DNA of 42,337 nt from DASWJZ01 sp038211615 (GTDB taxonomy: Bacteria; Pseudomonadota; Alphaproteobacteria; Rhizobiales; Afifellaceae), in contig JBBQVL010000031.1 of the NCBI GenBank assembly GCA_038211615.1, positions 1 to 42,337 on the forward strand, written 5' to 3'. The notes beneath the pieces were generated by a model. It ran no database searches. It was not told the origin of the DNA and saw nothing but the letters and a program-made list of their open reading frames with translations. Positions within the stretch are counted from its first letter, which is position 1, and every line of letters starts with the position of its first letter. Both the position numbers and the translations under genes were made by a program. Shown here in pieces: positions 40,654-42,337 of the stretch.

Positions 40654-42099
40654 GTGACCGATTTCATTCCGCCGAAGCCGAAGCCGCACAAGCGCAAGCT
40701 CTCGCCGTTTCGCCGCATCCTGGAAGTTAGGCACTCGGCGATCTCGGTGCTGTTCGATCGCAGCTATTCGATGCACCTCGGCGATGTCTGGACGCCTTCG
40801 CGCAAGGTCTATTTCGTGAACCAGCCGTCGCTGGTGAACAGCGTTCTCGTCAAGGACGCCGCCCGTTTTCCGAAGAGCATCGCCATGGGCTCGATGCTCG
40901 AGCTGCTCATGGGCACGGGCGTCTTCGTCTCCAACGGCGCGCTCTGGCGCAAGCAGCGTCGCATGCTGGATCCGGCCTTCAACCAGGCGCGCATCCAGGA
41001 CGTCTTCCCGCTGATGCGTCTTGCGACGGAGGAGATGGCCGCTCGCCTCCGCTCGCATGCCGACGGGGAATTCCTCCCGATCGACGAGGAGACGACGCAC
41101 GTCACCGCCGACATCATCTTCCGCACCATCTATTCGCGGCCGCTGACTGCAGACGAGTCGCAGCGCATCTTCCGGGCCTTCGGCCGCTTCCAGGAACTCG
41201 CCTACGCGCAAGGCGTCTGGAAAATGGCCGGTGTCCCGAACTGGCTCTCGCCCGGCCGCTTCTTCGCCGCGCGGCATGCCCGCGTCATCCGCGGATTATT
41301 GGAGCGCGGCGTGCAGGATCGCCTCGACGAGCAGGCGAGCGGCAAGAAGCTGGAGCGGAAGGACATCCTCGCCTCGCTGCTCGAGGCGCGCGACCCCGTC
41401 TCCGGCGAGCGGTTCAGCCGGAAAGACCTGGTGGACCAGATATCGGTGCTGTTTCTCGCCGGGCATGAGACCTCGGCAAGCGTGCTCGGCTGGGCGCTCT
41501 ACCTCATCGCCATGCGCCCCGACATCCAGGAGCGGCTGCACGCGGAATCTGTGGCGGCGTTCGGCGACCGCGCGCCGGAATTCGGCGACATGCGGCGGCT
41601 CAGGCTCGCCCGCGATGTCTTCCGCGAGACGCTTCGTCTCTATCCCCCCGTCGCGTTCATGAGCCGTGACGCCACGCAGAACGAGGTGATGCGCGACAAG
41701 CTTGTGAAGCCGGGCGAGAGCCTCTTCGTGTCGCCGTGGCTCATCCAGCGGCACACGACGCTCTGGGACCGGCCCGATGTCTTCGATCCGGACCGCTTCT
41801 CCGATCCGGCCAGCAAGGAATCGCAGCGGACGGCCTATCTGCCGTTCAGCGCAGGCCCGCGCGTCTGCCTCGGTGCATCGTTCGCGATGCAGGAGGGGAT
41901 GCTGATCCTAGCTTATCTTACCCGCCACTTCCGCTTCGAGCCGGTGGCGGATCATGTGCCGAGGCCGATCGCGCGGCTTACGCTCCGTTCGGAGAATGGC
42001 GTGCGGCTGCAGGTCTTCAGGCGCGGGGCCGCCGCCGCTGCATCCAGGCCCGGCGATGCCCCGCCCGCTCCCCCGGAGGGGTGCCCGTTTCACCAATAG
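40654..42099 (+). CDS. Cytochrome P450
   Basis: This 481-residue haem monooxygenase has all core motifs: the oxygen-activation motif AGHETS (269-274), ExxR as Glu325-Arg328 in ETLRLYPP, and the haem loop FSAGPRVCLG with ligand Cys405. GALWRKQRRMLDPAF marks helix C and its haem-propionate contact. There is no N-terminal membrane anchor, so it is soluble, as most bacterial P450s are. The start is GTG 40654. The C-terminus carries an Ala/Pro-rich tail ending CPFHQ, slightly longer than usual. No ferredoxin or reductase gene is adjacent. The sequence style is closest to class I, CYP102/CYP4-like lineages, but the subfamily is not assignable by eye. Confidence 0.95.
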   Translation: MTDFIPPKPKPHKRKLSPFRRILEVRHSAISVLFDRSYSMHLGDVWTPSRKVYFVNQPSLVNSVLVKDAARFPKSIAMGSMLELLMGTGVFVSNGALWRKQRRMLDPAFNQARIQDVFPLMRLATEEMAARLRSHADGEFLPIDEETTHVTADIIFRTIYSRPLTADESQRIFRAFGRFQELAYAQGVWKMAGVPNWLSPGRFFAARHARVIRGLLERGVQDRLDEQASGKKLERKDILASLLEARDPVSGERFSRKDLVDQISVLFLAGHETSASVLGWALYLIAMRPDIQERLHAESVAAFGDRAPEFGDMRRLRLARDVFRETLRLYPPVAFMSRDATQNEVMRDKLVKPGESLFVSPWLIQRHTTLWDRPDVFDPDRFSDPASKESQRTAYLPFSAGPRVCLGASFAMQEGMLILAYLTRHFRFEPVADHVPRPIARLTLRSENGVRLQVFRRGAAAAASRPGDAPPAPPEGCPFHQ

Positions 42100-42114
42100 G
42101 GTCTGGCGTTCGCC

Positions 42115-42337
42115 TCAGCGGATCGGCAAGGCCGCGCCGGCGCGAGCCAGTGCCGGGGAGGGCGGCTGGGCGGCCGTTTGGCCCGCCGGCTGACGGACGC
42201 TGTCGACGTCCATGCGTTGCAGTGCGCCGTCGATTGCGAGGGTCAGGCCGGCTTCGGTGAAGAAGGCACCGTTGACCTGGGCGCGGGTGAGGACGACCTT
42301 GCGGAAGGCGTTGAAGAGTTCCGGGTCGGGCGGCGTC
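42115..42337 (-). CDS. C-terminal part of an unidentified gene (runs off the window)
   Basis: The minus strand holds 73 codons ending in TGA, beginning TPPDPELFNAFRKVVLTRAQ and ending with an Ala/Pro-rich tail (AGQTAAQPPSPALARAGAAL). The frame is open to the window edge, so only the C-terminus is seen. The middle part (VNGAFFTEAGLTLAIDGALQ) could be a folded domain end, but I recognise no family. It is convergent with the P450 gene and lies 15 nt from it. Confidence 0.5.
   Translation of the reverse strand, partial: TPPDPELFNAFRKVVLTRAQVNGAFFTEAGLTLAIDGALQRMDVDSVRQPAGQTAAQPPSPALARAGAALPIR

Noticed and set aside
1..42337. CRISPR array or origin of replication
   Set aside because: No regularly spaced direct repeats, and no DnaA-box clusters, iterons or repABC genes were recognised on reading.

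Overview
The window is high-GC alphaproteobacterial DNA, most like Hyphomicrobiales (rhizobial relatives). This rests on the family content: 4-bp overlapping operons, a DUF2924/serine-recombinase cassette, a cyclase-STAND-WD40 protein, TRAP transporters, a YjbE-type TerC pair and an EttA with alphaproteobacterial flavour. No genus can be named from sequence alone. The window splits into an accessory left part (about 1-25,230) and a more core-like right part (about 25,235-42,337), with a tRNA-Ser(CGA) at the junction.

Left part. An IS3-family (IS407-group-like) element sits against a truncated histidine-kinase ATPase domain. Next come a divergent IclR regulator and a three-gene ribose/fructose-type ABC importer, which faces a kynurenine-formamidase-like cyclase-fold hydrolase. 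A decayed zone with a repeat-protein remnant and a small serine recombinase follow. Then comes a 1,519-residue protein that joins a class III nucleotide cyclase domain, a STAND-type P-loop NTPase, one membrane segment and about 15 WD40 repeats. Immediately downstream is a tightly coupled four-gene recombinase cassette (small ORF, DUF2924, large serine recombinase, small HTH protein).

A quinate/shikimate catabolic island occupies 15,638-22,742. It holds an AroQ-like dehydratase, a TRAP transporter (DctM, DctQ, DctP), a QsuD-like quinate/shikimate dehydrogenase, a TetR regulator and a fused QuiC-type 3-dehydroshikimate dehydratase. Three copies of a 16-bp near-palindrome lie before dctP, between the dehydrogenase and tetR, and before quiC, so a TetR regulon can be proposed. 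The island is bracketed by two copies of the recombinase-cassette HTH gene, one intact and one truncated. The AroQ-like protein has Phe where the catalytic His of type II dehydroquinases is expected. Between the island and the tRNA is a SEC-C zinc-binding protein with a possible PD-(D/E)XK nuclease core.

Right part. An Ala/Pro-rich membrane-anchored protein and ettA are followed by a lipid-linked glycan set: two GT-C-like membrane proteins, a lysyl-PG-synthase-type membrane protein, a GT2-methyltransferase fusion and a membrane GT2. Then come two tandem TerC proteins, galE, a PPP-family phosphatase overlapping a glutathione S-transferase, a small membrane ORF and a cytochrome P450. The window ends inside an unidentified gene on the minus strand.

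The best candidates for an undescribed system are the cyclase-STAND-WD40 protein beside the recombinase cassette and the SEC-C/nuclease-like protein next to the tRNA. The altered AroQ is the best candidate for new enzymology.
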